A model generated the notes under the pieces. That model worked only from the letters and a program-made list of their open reading frames with translations. It searched no databases and was not told the DNA's origin. The translations under genes and the position numbers were made by a program. This document shows positions 45,003 to 55,829 of a DNA stretch of 64,000 nt, one piece after another. Source of the DNA: Ceratopteris richardii (Eukaryota; Streptophyta; Polypodiopsida; Polypodiales; Pteridaceae); contig CM035433.1 of NCBI GenBank assembly GCA_020310875.1, positions 110,935,306 to 110,999,305 of the forward strand, read 5' to 3'. Each line of letters starts with the position of its first letter. Positions within the stretch are counted from its first letter, which is position 1.

Positions 45003-45496
45003 GTTCCTTCGTACCTCTTACTTCATAAGATACATTATTATATGGACCTTCAAATGGACATAATAATCTGATGCATAAGCACGATATGTGCATAGGTTAA
45101 GGATAGAAGTGATGGGAGGGGGGGACATAACTTGTGGACCGTGACGAATGTGGAACCTTCTCCTATGCGAATGAAAAAGTGATGGCCATGAGACTTGTAT
45201 CTTTCATAAACATGATGTCCCATCAAATTCATGCATCAAATCACCACAATATTTTACCCAATTATCAACATCCATGTGGCATGGCGGGCCACCATTGAAA
45301 ATCTTGATGATCCCTTACATATTAAAAAATCGCTTTTGAAGATCGGAATATTTCTTGCATGTCATCATTTGAACCATTTCTTCATATCTCTAGTTATTAG
45401 CTCTCAATGTCCATTTCCATCAAGTATCACGTAGAAATAACTTCCTCTCTTTCTATTTTTTGTATCATTGTCATCGAGATCTATATTGCCATGATT

Positions 45497-45815
45497 TTTT
45501 TTAATAAAAGGAAGCTTGGCAATAGCCTACTCTCTAAGAGTTGAATTAAAATAAAAGAAAGCAATTGTACAAGCGAACCGGTATAGCACCCACGGGACCC
45601 CCCAAATCCCACAAAGTAGGGGAGGAACATACAAAGCTAGAGGGTTTTACAAAGGAGGTTGATAACCCTCTCGTCCCCCTCATGCGGAGCCCGCTTGGAT
45701 TTAATCTTGTTGTTCTTGAGAAGAAACACTATGATGTCTAAATGGTGGGAGCTTCTTACAATTGGAAATCCTTTTGTCAAGACGAAAAAGAGATTTTTTG
45801 ATAGACCATTCTTTT
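45497..45815 (-). mobile_element. Severely 5'-truncated LINE copy (3' end only)
   Basis: It starts at a T8 run (the poly(A) end on the minus strand), then aataaaaggaag, the 3' UTR segment gtgcccacgggaccccc-like (cacccacgggacccc, 45588-45602) and the coding end KEWSIEKS-like at 45790-45812. It matches 52071-52400 closely. Its 5' junction lies in the protease of copia B2 (45815). No target duplication is found, since the flanks do not agree. Confidence 0.83.
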
Positions 45816-45829
45816 CTGCAAACTACTAA

Positions 45830-46094
45830 ACCATTCCGCATGACTGGTCATGTGATTTGAAGCACCTGAATCAACATACCAGACATTACCATTCGATTTC
45901 AAAGCATCAATAGACATCATATTCATCATATGATGTTGAACCATGAACAACTTCTGAGAATCATCTACACTTGTGGATGCATAGTTGTTTTTCTACCTTT
46001 TGTTATTTTGATTCTTCAACCTACAATCACGTTCTGAGGTTCCAGGTTTACTACAATTCCAGCATCCTTTACTGTCATTACTTGAATCGTTTAT
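45830..46094 (-). pseudogene. copia zinc knuckle and protease start (B2), truncated
   Basis: The active-site segment VWYVDSGASNHMTSHAEWF lies near 45835-45895 with Asp-Ser-Gly-Ala in place. It ends at FSSLQK, where the LINE scrap begins. In B1 the same place continues to the end of the protease. Confidence 0.83.
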
Positions 46095-46886
46095 TTGGAA
46101 ATTTATGTGGCCTCTTTGGCTCCCCCTACCTCGAAACTATCCTCTACCTCCTACATGATTCTGATGTTGACCTTGGTCTTGGTTAATGTTTTCGCTTCCA
46201 CTTCCAAAACCTCTACATGTACCTCTTCCTCTACCAGAGTAGAGTACCTGCTGAGAACTAGGTTCTCCTTGGGAGTTTGAGTCCTCACCAAGATTATTTT
46301 CTTTAATAATCAACATGGACTCCAGATCTGCAAAATTCGGAATATTTTCCCTAGTCTGTATAGAAGTTCTGAACTGCTTATATGCAGCTCCTAAACCATG
46401 AAGGCATAGTTCCACCTTATCATCATCATCTACATTCATGCCAATAGATGCAAGTGACTCACATATGCTTTTGATTTTCAGGGTGTAGTCACTTACCGAC
46501 ATGCCCTTTTTCTCTAGTGTATGCAACTCGTTCTTGAGTTGCAATTTCTGTGCCTTTGTATTGGTCTCATACAATGTGACCAAACTATTGCAAGCCTCTT
46601 TCGGAGTCTTGGCATCATGTATGTGCCCAATCATGCTATCGTGTATGCTAACAGATAGCCAATACATTAGCTTTCGTGCTTCTTGATTCCATTCCTCATA
46701 TGCTCTTAGCTGGTGTGCAGTCCGATTCCTCTCTAGTAATTGTGGAGCATTTTCATTCTCTCCTTCGATGTACTTCTAGTAGCCTTTTCCCATCAAGAAA
46801 TTTTTCATTCTGAATCTCCAAGCATGGAACTTGTTCTTGTCCAGCTTATCGCTCATAAGCTGACTCATTCCATCTGCGTTTGCCAT
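46095..46886 (-). pseudogene. copia gag (B2)
   Basis: The start MANADGMSQLMSDKLDKNKF at 46886 is supported by the position of the leader and by B1. A stop near 46776 splits off the long open part (46137-46667) with SMIGHIHDAKTPKEACNSLV, LQLKNELHTLEKKGMSVSDY, ICESLASIGMNVDDDDKVEL and LESMLIIKENNLGED. A Gly/Arg-rich tail follows. The knuckle beyond (KGCWNCSKPGTSERDC, about 46025-46070) has lost its His. Confidence 0.87.
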
Positions 46887-47260
46887 TTGTGCAGCAATTT
46901 ACAACACTACAAAAACACTACAAGCAGTACTTCTGCTTGAACACTGTTGCACTTTGACATGACAGCTTGATCTTAGAGCAACACAATTTTCGTGTATCAA
47001 CAGTACACCAAATCGCTTGAAATTTGATCTGGAATATATGAACATTGTCAAATAGGATGCAAGTTACTATCTCGCAAACTGAACTGGTTTTTTTGTGGGC
47101 CCCACCTTGCAGGCTCAAAATAATGGTCGAGATGGCTCCGAAATAGAAATCTGATGATTTTCCTAGCAATCTAAGGTTGTTTGTGAATCACGCTTTCTCC
47201 ATGCCTTCTCGCATACTCTTCATTGTCAGCCTTCTCCACAAGCTCTCTATAGCCACACTA

Positions 47261-47272
47261 GCTCTGATACCA
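47261..47272 (-). promoter_or_regulatory. Primer-binding site of B2
   Basis: The minus strand reads TGGTATCAGAGC directly after the LTR end tgaca. It is a perfect initiator tRNA-Met type site. Confidence 0.92.
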
Positions 47273-47744
47273 TGTCACAAGGAAGGAGATAAGGAAGAGA
47301 GCTCACACACACTCTCTCACAATCAAAGAGGAGCACACACGGATTGAGGCAAGGAAGAATGATTTTCTTCTTCTTCTTCTTCTTCTTCTTTTTCTTCTTC
47401 TTCTTCTTCTTCTTCTTCTTCTTCTTCTTCTTCTTCTTCTTCTTCTTCTTCTTCTTCTTCTTCTTCTTCTTCTTCTATTACATAAAAGGAATGTACAAGA
47501 ATGACCTAAAAACAACAATACAGCAAGTGCAATATATAAAGAACAATACATAAGGGAAATCCTAATGTCCGTGAATGAGTCAGCTGGCAAGAAACAAATG
47601 TCCCACCACTCTTGGTAGATAGATCTAGTAAATTGAATGAAGTATCCCTAATATATACTGGCATGACCACTATACATGTCAGAGAAATGAAAAAGTGATA
47701 TGTGTCATCCTTGATCATCACATGTTGAGCTTGATATCTCAACA
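47273..47744 (-). repeat. 5' LTR of B2 with expanded TTC/GAA tract
   Basis: On the plus strand it runs from tgtcacaagg to gatatctcaaca, 472 bases. Outside the trinucleotide tract it aligns with the 358-base LTR of B1. The tract (47363-47476) accounts for most of the length difference. Confidence 0.88.
47363..47476. repeat. (TTC)n microsatellite, about 114 bp
   Basis: TTC units, with one interruption at about 47390, lie inside the B2 LTR. The frames of poly-Arg and poly-Phe over it are artefacts. Confidence 0.97.
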
Positions 47745-48241
47745 ATTTACTCAAGGACAATTAGAGTGTTATTGCGTTGGCAAAGTATATGATTGATCAT
47801 GCAAAGGAAAAGCACATTGAGGTGAGGTATCACTTTATTCATGATTTCTTAGCTAGCGAGCACATTTTACTTGAAGGTTCATACTCAAAAAAATTGCAAC
47901 AGATGCTTTGACAAAAGCTCTGCCACATGATAGAAATAGACATGGTTGTCACTTGATGGGGGTCATGCCTTCATATGTAACTTCAAAATCATTTGTAAAA
48001 AATTCCAGAATCTTTTACTCTTGGGACATGTGTAAAAGAGATCACCCATGTCGATTTTCTAATATTTTTTGTGCTTATAATGTATTGTATTAAATAAATG
48101 TGATAGTATATTATAATTCATTTATTTTTCTTTATCTTACATATCTCCGTTCTCATTTGTATTTGTTCAATTAATACTAACCTTTTTAAATACGACATGC
48201 ATACTTGTAATGTTTTATATTAATTTTGACGTATATATAAG

Positions 48242-48278
<37 letters not shown>

Positions 48279-48520
48279 CACAAGGGATGTTGGTGGTTAG
48301 TGATATGAAATTGCATCACGTAAGCCACATGCATGTTTTAGTAGCCATTTTGCATCGTTGAGTCCCACTTCCTTTTTTTATTGATTCTTTATGAAAGAGC
48401 ATTGTATAATTTTGCACGCATCAAATTTGATCAAAATCTCATACTCCTCAAATACATAAGCTACAATTATTTTTTCTTTCATATGTAAGACCTCTCTCGT
48501 TAGTTTGTACCAAGATCTAA
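47745..48520 (+). repeat. Direct duplication, copy 1 (copia RNase H tail plus flank)
   Basis: The left end is a copia RNase H reading: LAKYMIDHAKEKHIEVRYHF, then TDALTKALPHDRNRHGCHLMG (47775-47965). The rest, with a short TA tract (48247-48270), matches 49490-50165: gtcgattttctaat, gcatgcatac-type block, gatgttggtggtta and tcaaatttgatcaaaat. It lacks about 0.5 kb that copy 2 has between the RNase H and gtaaaaaa. Confidence 0.8.
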
Positions 48521-49176
48521 GCTGTGAACAAGTCCATGAGAGCTTAGAGCCTGGCACAAAGATTTCACATCAGAAAATAAAAGGTTTCTCAACATTTGTG
48601 ATATTCCAACTCGTATGTTTTGTCTCAAAGATTTGTGAACGTTGTTCCAAAGGGATTAGATGTTCTCAATGCATATTCCAAAAGCTAAGGGAGTGTATTA
48701 AGCATCTTTGAAGCTACTTTGGCTTGTGTAGAGCAAGATTTTGCCAACACACTCTCATCTATGCAACTCTCCCATGACTTCTTCACACACCTCATCATGT
48801 ACCTCGTTTACCTAATGACAATTAGAGTGTTTTTGTATTGGCTAAGAATCTGATCTATCATGCAAAGACCAAGCAAATTGAGGTGAGGTATCATTTTCTT
48901 CATGATTGCTTAGCCATTGAGCACATTTAACTTGAGACGGTTCATACTCAAAAAAATTGAAGAGAGGCTTTGACAAAAGCTATATCACATGATAGACTTA
49001 GACATTGTTGTCAGTTGATGGGGTCACCTTACCTTGTTTTACACAATCCCTTTTACACTTTGTAAAATGTCCATCACGTGGGAGGTATAGGTCATAGAAT
49101 CATACTCAGATATTCTTTTTTATTCTTTATTTCTCTCCCTAGGCCATATCAACCATATCCGTCTTTAGTGGGAGAT

Positions 49177-49295
49177 TGTTATGCATTGTTCATATTAGTG
49201 TCTATGTGGACGGCTAGATGGCCACTAGATGCTCTTGTATATGTTTGTTCTAATAAAAGGTACAAAGCCTAGTCTGCCACAAACTATATCTAGGT
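49177..49295 (+). repeat. Start of a 3' LTR (family of 23360-23657)
   Basis: The purine run agtgggagat (49167-49176) is followed by tgttatgcattg. The next ~115 bases match the start of the 23.36-kb LTR, including agatggcca and ttctaataaaa. The remainder of the LTR is absent or unrecognisable. Confidence 0.7.
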
Positions 49296-49768
49296 CATCC
49301 ATTTGTGAAACATGCATACAATGAACTCATGCTTAGTTTGCGTTTTTAGACAAGTCTCCAAAAATAGGTATAGAGGAGCATTTCAATGCCATCCAAAAAA
49401 ATAAGCCACATTTTGATGAAATCTTCCATATAATTTCATCCGTGATAGCATTCCAAAAGGCCGCCTACATTCCAACACTTCATCTATCACTTCTAAATCC
49501 TTTGTAAAAAAATCTAGAATCTTTTACTCTTGTGTAAAACAGATGACCTATGTCGATTTTCTAATGTTTTTTGTTCTTATAATTGTATTGAATAAATGTA
49601 ATAGAAACTTAAAATTCATTTATTTTTCTCTATCTTACATATTTGCTTGATTATTTTATAATGATGAATTAGGTGTAATACGCTCGGTTCTCGTTTGTAT
49701 TTCTTCTTTTAATTCTAACCTTTTTAAGTACTGCATGCATACGTGTAATGTTTTATATTAGTTTTGAC

Positions 49769-49772
<4 letters not shown>

Positions 49773-49846
<74 letters not shown>
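49773..49846. repeat. (TA)37 microsatellite
   Basis: A pure TA tract of 74 bases. The corresponding place in duplication copy 1 has only about 24 bases (48247-48270). Confidence 0.97.
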
Positions 49847-49847
<1 letters not shown>

Positions 49848-50165
49848 TTGACACAAGGGATGTTGGTGGTTACTGATATGAAATTGCCTCATGTGCGCCA
49901 CATGCATGTATTGGTAGAAATTTTTATATGGCCATGCCACATTACAATGCAGAAGTGGTAATCAGACACATCGCTTACATCACAAGAAACAATTCAAGTT
50001 GCATCGTTGAGGCTCCCTTCTTTTCTTGTATTGACCTTTAAATATTGATTCTTTATCAAAAAGTATTTTATAATGCTGCATGCATCAAGTCTGATCAAAA
50101 TGTCATACTCCTCAAAGGCACAAGCTACAATTATCTTTCTTTCATAAGTAAGACCTCTACACTAT

Positions 50166-51002
50166 CTTCGAGACAACACACCAAGTAAACATTCTTAATA
50201 AACATTAATAAACATTAAACATTAATATTCTTAATAAACATTAAAGTAATGGTGAATATTACTCACCGTATCATATTATCTTCTAACTTGCAACATTTCT
50301 ATTGGGATCATCTATTGTTCTTTTCGAAAGGGAGACATGCTACCAACCACACTTATATATTACAAAGAGGCATATAAAAAATCATAAAAGAGACTATGTT
50401 CTAATATCTAGAGAAAAGAAATATTTTTTTATGGTATTAGGTAATGTACTATAGGATTTTGATATTACGAAGTGTAGTATGTATTTTTTATATATTGAGA
50501 GAAAGAGATGCATGCACGCACATGCATACTTATTTTGTAATTGCAAAATAATTTCTCTTAATGTCAAAAAATGGCCATACATGAAATACAAAAAAAAAAA
50601 AGAAAATGTAAGCAAAGAAATATGGTGAATCTACAGCTGGGTCAAAAATTGTATAGAGCTAATACTCTTTGGCATGGTTCTTCCGTACAGGGTCAGAGGT
50701 TGGTGAATCCTAATCAGGGCGAACTATGGTTCGCAAAGACTTATACCCTACAAATCAAATAGAGCTAAAACTTCTGATTTAAACACCGCACACTCTTGCT
50801 GCCTAACTTGGTTATGTCTCTACTTATGCCCTCATTGCTTAATGCTTACACTTAAGTTGACAAACTTCAAAAGGGACAAAACTCATTCAAATGTACACGA
50901 AGAGGTAGATCCAAAAGGAAATAACACAATGTATTATGCTATGAAAGCTGATTAGAAGAACAAAAAACGGAATAACAAAGTGTACTTGAATTATCTTGCC
51001 AG
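50166..51002. other. No recognised gene; small AT-rich tandem repeat
   Basis: Units of aataaacatt recur at about 50197-50241. The rest has no long frame and no transposon hallmark. Confidence 0.5.
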
Positions 51003-51428
51003 CAACCTTGTCAAATACAACTTTTATATCGAGAGTTTTGCAAAAGAACTATGGAGGAACACAGCTTAAATGTAAAGACACATATAATTTCCCCTTTCCT
51101 GGCCTCCATGATACTAGAAATGCAAACTCATGCTAGACCCTTGATTCTCCCAAGAGCTTCAAATGAATCTTGTAGCCTCACACCATGGCAAAAAGGGGTA
51201 GGAGATTCCAGAAAAAGAGGGAGATGGTTGCTGCCACCTACACGATGCATGGTAGTCTTACCAATCATCAGTGGCATAGATCCTTTGCATTGTCAACCAC
51301 CCTGACACTCGCCTTCACCACACACTTCATTAATGATGCACTTGTAATCTATGCAATCCACTCCAACTTCCTTTCCCAAGTCTTCGAAGTCACTGACCAC
51401 GGCTTGGAATACTCCACCCTTTTGCCAA
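51003..51428. repeat. Dispersed repeat R2, copy b
   Basis: It is the homologue of 31213-31636. On the minus strand a frame at 51293-51505 (71 codons, with VVSDFEDLGKEVGVDCIDYK) overlaps it. The homologous frame in copy a is broken, so a gene cannot be claimed. Confidence 0.7.
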
Positions 51429-51875
51429 CTTTTTACACATTGAAATTTGTTAATTGTGCATGCTCCACTTTGATCGTCCATCACTTCACAAACGTAGGCT
51501 TTCAACCATCTCTTTCACCACTCGCTATGCTTACTATTGTTATCGTCCACTTCCACACCCTCTAGTTCCACCTTTTGCACAGCAACTTACTTCTAGACTT
51601 ATCTTAAACCCTCAAACTAGTGTGCTACCTCTACTAGCAAACTTCTCTATGCTGCCACTGCTCTCTCTCACACATGCAAGATTCTATGCTCAAAGCCAGC
51701 CTAACCTCTCTGCACAACAATGCTCTCTGCACCCCTCTACGAACTAAGTGGTTGTGTGAATGTGTTCTTAACTACAAGCACTTGAATAAGAATCTATGCC
51801 TTATTTTATGTGTATATGTGTCTAGCTGCATATGAATATACATATGTTGATGTCCTTCTGATTGCATGCATGGTC

Positions 51876-51886
51876 CTTATATAGTG
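51876..51886 (-). promoter_or_regulatory. TATA box of a leftward promoter-like region
   Basis: The minus strand reads actatataagg, then a purine- and CT-bearing leader (gagagagagag near 51660) and repeat R2. The arrangement fits a plant promoter or an LTR promoter. The LINE at 52059 sits about 170 bases upstream. No transcript start can be fixed from sequence. Confidence 0.4.
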
Positions 51887-52058
51887 TGTCGACCTTTCTT
51901 TCCCCCCACTCCACTTCAAGATGCTTCTTAACCATGCGTTGACATTGTACCATGATTGTTACAACTTTTTGCTCAAGTACTCTCCTTTTCGCAAGAGACA
52001 ATATGTGGGAATATCTAGTTCATCCTTCAGAAGGGTGTGATAGGTGGAGAAGATAGTT

Positions 52059-53008
52059 TTTTTTTTTTTAAATAAAAGGAAGTTCGGCCTTAGCCTAATC
52101 TCTCGGACTTTAATTAAAATAAAGAAACAAAAATTACAAGTGACTGGGACTAGTGCCCACGGGACCCCCTAAATCCCACAATGCAGGGGAGGAGTATGGC
52201 AAGCTAGAGGGCATTACAAATGAGGCGGATAAATTTATCATCACCCTCATGTGAGACCCATTTGGGTTTCAACTTGTTGTTTTCGAGGAGATAAATACAG
52301 TGATGTCTAAACAGTGGAGATCTCTTATCTCGGGAGATTCTTTTACCTAGGAGAAACAAGGATTTCTCGATCGACCATTCCTTAGGAGTTTGGCCAAAAT
52401 TGACAGCACATCGCTCCCTCCAAATCTTCCAGAGAGTCTCACCTCTGATGGCATTCCACAGCCTCGATGAGCAGCCGACCGCTTCACCCAACAACACCTG
52501 TTACCAGTTGATTTGGTTCGTGAGTCTCAATACTCGGGCCACATGACGCCAGATAACTCGGGACTTGGGGCAATCGAAGAACATGTGAGCTAAATCTTTG
52601 ATGCACCGATGGCAACGCTTGCACCATGGCAGCACACCACAGATTTTGTTAGCCCTTGCATTGGACCAGATACATCTATGCAAGATCTTCCACATGAGAA
52701 TGGACTTTTTGACCTCAATTAGGGGGTGCCAAATAGACATGAATTTTAGTTCCCACCGAAGTTTGGTCCAAGAAAGGCACCATCTCTTGTTAAGAGTGTG
52801 GTGAACATCTAAATCCTCTTTGAAGTTGGGGGTTTTGGATAGCTTCTTACCATTGCTCCATTTGAGGCCCTCCAGGCAAGGAAGATCCTGACTGTAGAGA
52901 AGGCGGGTAGATGAGCGATCCCATGCTAAACACCTGCTTTGAAGAAGACTCCATTCCTCAAAGGTAACTCTAAGTCTAGGATCCAAATCTTCGAACCTAA
53001 TCCACTGA
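52059..53008 (-). mobile_element. 5'-truncated LINE with 15-bp target duplication
   Basis: A T-run (52059-52069) marks the poly(A) end. GTGGAGAAGATAGTT lies at 52044-52058 and again at 53009-53023, a clean 15-base target duplication. The insert is 950 bases and belongs to the family of the 38.8-43.5 kb LINE. It carries only the end of ORF2 and the 3' UTR, so it was truncated during insertion. Confidence 0.95.
52204..53008 (-). pseudogene. LINE ORF2 C-terminus (zf-RVT)
   Basis: The upper frame reads QWIRFEDLDPRLRVTFEEW, LNKRWCLSWTKLRWELKFMS, LMWKILHRCIWSNARANK and LPWCKRCHRCIKDLAHMFFDC. A break near 52500 separates it from the lower frame, MLLGEAVGCSSRLWN and WKIWRERCAVNFGQTPKEWS, which ends at 52204. 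Cys and His of the zf-RVT segment are intact. It is less decayed than the plus-strand LINE, in line with a younger insertion. Confidence 0.88.
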
Positions 53009-53023
53009 GTGGAGAAGATAGTT

Positions 53024-53573
53024 AGCAGCATAACGGATATGTGCAATAAATGTGGCGGACAATGCCAGGCACCACTAGAGTGAATTGGGATTTTATCACC
53101 ACTCTAAAACATGGAATGGACACTTGGGGAAAGTCCGGATGATGCTTGCTATTGAAGCTAAGAATGAAAATGTGAAGTTGTCAAAACTGATAAGGGCCAC
53201 GAGACTCCGGATCATCACCGAATGGGCACAGGAGCACCAAAACCACTGAACACTAGATTGAAGAACACTGAAACTAAACTCTAGTTTCAGGACACATCAC
53301 GCGCTTTATAGTGCCCACCCCAAAGCTGACAAACTAAAGTTCAGGGAATCAAAAAAAAATAAAGGCGTAGTAGATTCCTAACCACACCTGAGGATCCAAA
53401 TAAACGAGATCAATGAGGATTTTATTCTACATGTAATCTTAGCATTATAAAATTTAAAGGCAAATGAACAAAGGCTACGTCCAAGATAATGTCACTATCT
53501 CTTAGTATCATATAATTCAAGCCTAGATACATCATTAAGGGTAAAGGATCATTCTTCAGCATAGTTATGTGGG
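53024..53573. other. No recognised feature
   Basis: This is the flank of the LINE insertion, joined to 52043 before the insertion. No frame or repeat is recognised. Confidence 0.5.
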
Positions 53574-55432
53574 TTGTTCCTTGAATTAGTAAAATTTAGC
53601 TTCCCATATCCCCATCTAAGTAGGTCACTAAAGGTTTTGAATATAGTCGTAAATTTATGTAGGTCAAAAGGTTCTCTTTGCAACCAGCTCATGGTTCAAA
53701 CTTGCTTAGCACATCCCTCATCATCTTTCTTGGGATTGGGTGGCTCAAACTATGATCTCTCACTATGGATGAATTTCTTACCTTTGGCTAGCTATTTGAA
53801 CTTGGTCATTCTTTGTTTGGCTACCTGTCTAAACTCTCCTCCACCTTGCTTGATTTCATTCTCCCAGTCTCAACGTTGCAATAGGCCACGACGATTCTCT
53901 TTTATAGGAGGATTCTCTTCCATCAAGAGTTGTATGGTCACCATCTCCTGAGTTGCATTGACCCGGTGCTCCATTTGCATTGCACTCCTTCCCCTTGCTT
54001 ACTATTTTCTCTCGAACACCTCTTGCCTAGTACTATAGAAATTCTCCCTCTCACTCCAAAGGGTCTTGTTGTAGACTAAAATATAACGTAGAGGATTTTA
54101 TGTATATAGCTTCCTTGGCAAGTCAACTTCTTCAAATAGATTGCTCAGTCCTTGAGGTGTAGGTTCTTCATCCTTTAGCTCTCCTAACAAAGTAGTAGTA
54201 GTCATTTGCACATGATTTGGCCCGGACTCCATCTGTAATTGCTTCAATATATTCCGATCGTGAATCGACATATAATTGCATCCCCAATCATGAATGACCT
54301 TTGCATTTCTAAGCCATGGTCATCCCAAGAGTAAGAGAAATCCTCCATATTGGAGAGGAAGTTGTAGCACCATGAAGTTAAAGATGAACTCAAACTCTTG
54401 TACTGTTAGTTCCACCCTCTCAACGACTCCAATAAGTTTTACCATCCTCCAATCCACCATGGTCACCATGAATTGTGCTTCTTTGGATGGTCGGGGTCCT
54501 AGGCTCTATATTGTCAATTCAAACATCAAGTTGATACTAGATCCACCATCTATGATGACTCCAAAAATTTCTTGCCCAACTATCTTCATTGTTATGTGAG
54601 GACTATAATAGTCAATCAGAGGGGCCCTATGTTATGAAACAATTATCAAGATTATTTCCCACTAATAGTGGTGGTCCTAGTGAAGCAACAACGTTGAGCA
54701 TCTCGCTTCAGAACCCAACATCCATATGCAATGGGTCATACAAACTTACGGGCTTATACATATTCTTCATAATCTAACTCACCAAAAAACTTTTAGGTAT
54801 GCGTATAGTGAGCTTTAGAGCCACATCTTTCAATTCTCCTTGACCCATTCAGAAAGCATCTTCTATTGTTCTCACCAAATTTTGCTCTTCTTCCTGCTCC
54901 TTGCGCAATTCTACAACCTATTTAGTCACCATAGCTTCTTGCTATCAGTCTTCTAAATCATGAACCTTTGATGGATCTCTTTCTACTCTAGTAAGAACCA
55001 GTTTTGCTCTGGTAGGTGCCTTTTCTTCTCGAGCAAGATTTTGGTCCTCACCAGATCCCTTACTACTGCTTGGCTCTTCCCTCTTTTGCCAATGCATCAG
55101 AGTTGGTTAACTTTGGACCATCAGCTTCACCTAAATCATTCCTTTGCAACAACCTCATACCCCTGCTTTGCACAACCCTATATTCCTCCTCCACTACCCA
55201 CTGAGCTCTAGTATGCACTCTTGGCTACGAGTTCTCTCTTAGTTGCACAAAATTTGTTCTAGGTGAATGCATTTGTGTGCCCCTAATAGGAAGTAATTCT
55301 ACCAAGATGTGGAAAGCATTCTTTACCTAGTTCGTGGTAGTCTGCTTCAGGTAGTCCTTGGTATAGTGACATCGCATCTCTAGAGAGTTAGTGCATTGTA
55401 GTGTTTTTTTGGCAGTAGACATTGAGCCTACA
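53574..55432 (-). pseudogene. Ty3/gypsy-type gag end and retropepsin-like protease
   Basis: On the minus strand a decayed zinc knuckle (CTNSLEMRCHYTKDY) lies at about 55350-55400. The protease follows at about 54250-54600: FGVIIDGGSSINLMFE (DSG replaced by DGG), then MVTMVDWRMVKLIGV and LQLPLQYGGFPLLLG, PWLRNAKVIHDWGCNYM. This is the protease pattern of plant gypsy elements, not copia. Downstream (53574-54250) only linker-like sequence with GEFRQVAKQRMTKFK is readable and no RT is seen. The gag reading runs up to the LTR boundary at 55433, so that LTR was inserted into it. Confidence 0.7.
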
Positions 55433-55711
55433 TGTCACAATAGGGATGCACCCCTCCTTGGGTGAGGTGGCACTCATGCCACATGGCATATATTTGGATT
55501 AAAATCATATGGTAGAAGAACGTACAAAGTATGATCTCTCTTGAGGAATAAAGAGAGAAATTCTTTTGAGGAGACTCTGATGTGAGTTATCTCATAGGAA
55601 GACAGCTCGGGCGTGGTCGGGCGGTACGGAACAGCATAGAACCTCTATGTGTCTTGGAGAGAAGCAAAACGTAATCACTACAACAGCGTACGACAGTAAA
55701 AGTGTCTAACA
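55433..55711 (+). repeat. LTR (279 bp) inserted into the gypsy gag
   Basis: It starts tgtcacaata and ends gtgtctaaca, followed directly by a primer site. The start is fixed by the point where the gypsy knuckle reading stops. No partner LTR is in the window. Confidence 0.7.
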
Positions 55712-55712
55712 A

Positions 55713-55724
55713 TGGTATCAGAGC
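55713..55724 (+). promoter_or_regulatory. Primer-binding site after the 55.4-kb LTR
   Basis: TGGTATCAGAGC is a perfect match to the initiator tRNA-Met type, one base after the LTR end. Confidence 0.9.
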
Positions 55725-55767
55725 CCATGATCCAGCCAATCAAAGGCGCTGCGCTGCGCTGCAGGAG

Positions 55768-55829
55768 CAAGGATTTGAATCCACGTCCCAAGGTTGGGAG
55801 GCGAAGATCTCAACCAAGACGCCAAGCCT
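55768..55829 (-). mobile_element. tRNA-like sequence (SINE head or tRNA relic)
   Basis: On the minus strand an A-box-like tggcgtcttggttgaga (55808-55824) precedes an excellent B-box ggattcaaatcc (55771-55782) at tRNA-like spacing. The middle tcgcctcccaa resembles an anticodon arm with CCC. The acceptor stem does not pair, so it is not a working tRNA. Confidence 0.45.

Larger units (their letters stand above)
45816..47744 (-). mobile_element. Family-B copia B2, 5' half
   Basis: On the minus strand: LTR (47273-47744), primer site, leader, gag and protease, then truncation at the LINE scrap. It is the sister of B1 (24041-26010) and better preserved in gag. The 5' LTR sits in a copia RNase H fragment that continues at 47745. 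Confidence 0.88.
48815..50165 (+). repeat. Direct duplication, copy 2
   Basis: It starts with the same copia RNase H tail (SVFVLAKNLIYHAKTKQIEV, ALTKAISHDRLRH) at 48815-49015, stops included, then a 3' UTR, a polypurine-like run and an LTR start at 49177. The flank from 49490 is parallel to copy 1. The region 48521-48814 between the copies has no recognised feature. Confidence 0.78.

Noticed and set aside
44908-45093. Arg/Glu-rich frame
   Set aside because: It is the (TC)37 microsatellite read on the minus strand.
47303-47590. Poly-arginine and poly-phenylalanine frames
   Set aside because: They translate the TTC/GAA tract in the B2 LTR.
51185-51565. 126-codon plus-strand frame in repeat R2
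   Set aside because: The homologous copy at 31.2-31.6 kb breaks the frame, and no motif is visible.
55768-55829. Functional tRNA-Gly gene (CCC anticodon)
   Set aside because: The B box is good, but acceptor and D stems do not pair and the A box is imperfect. It is kept only as a SINE or tRNA relic.
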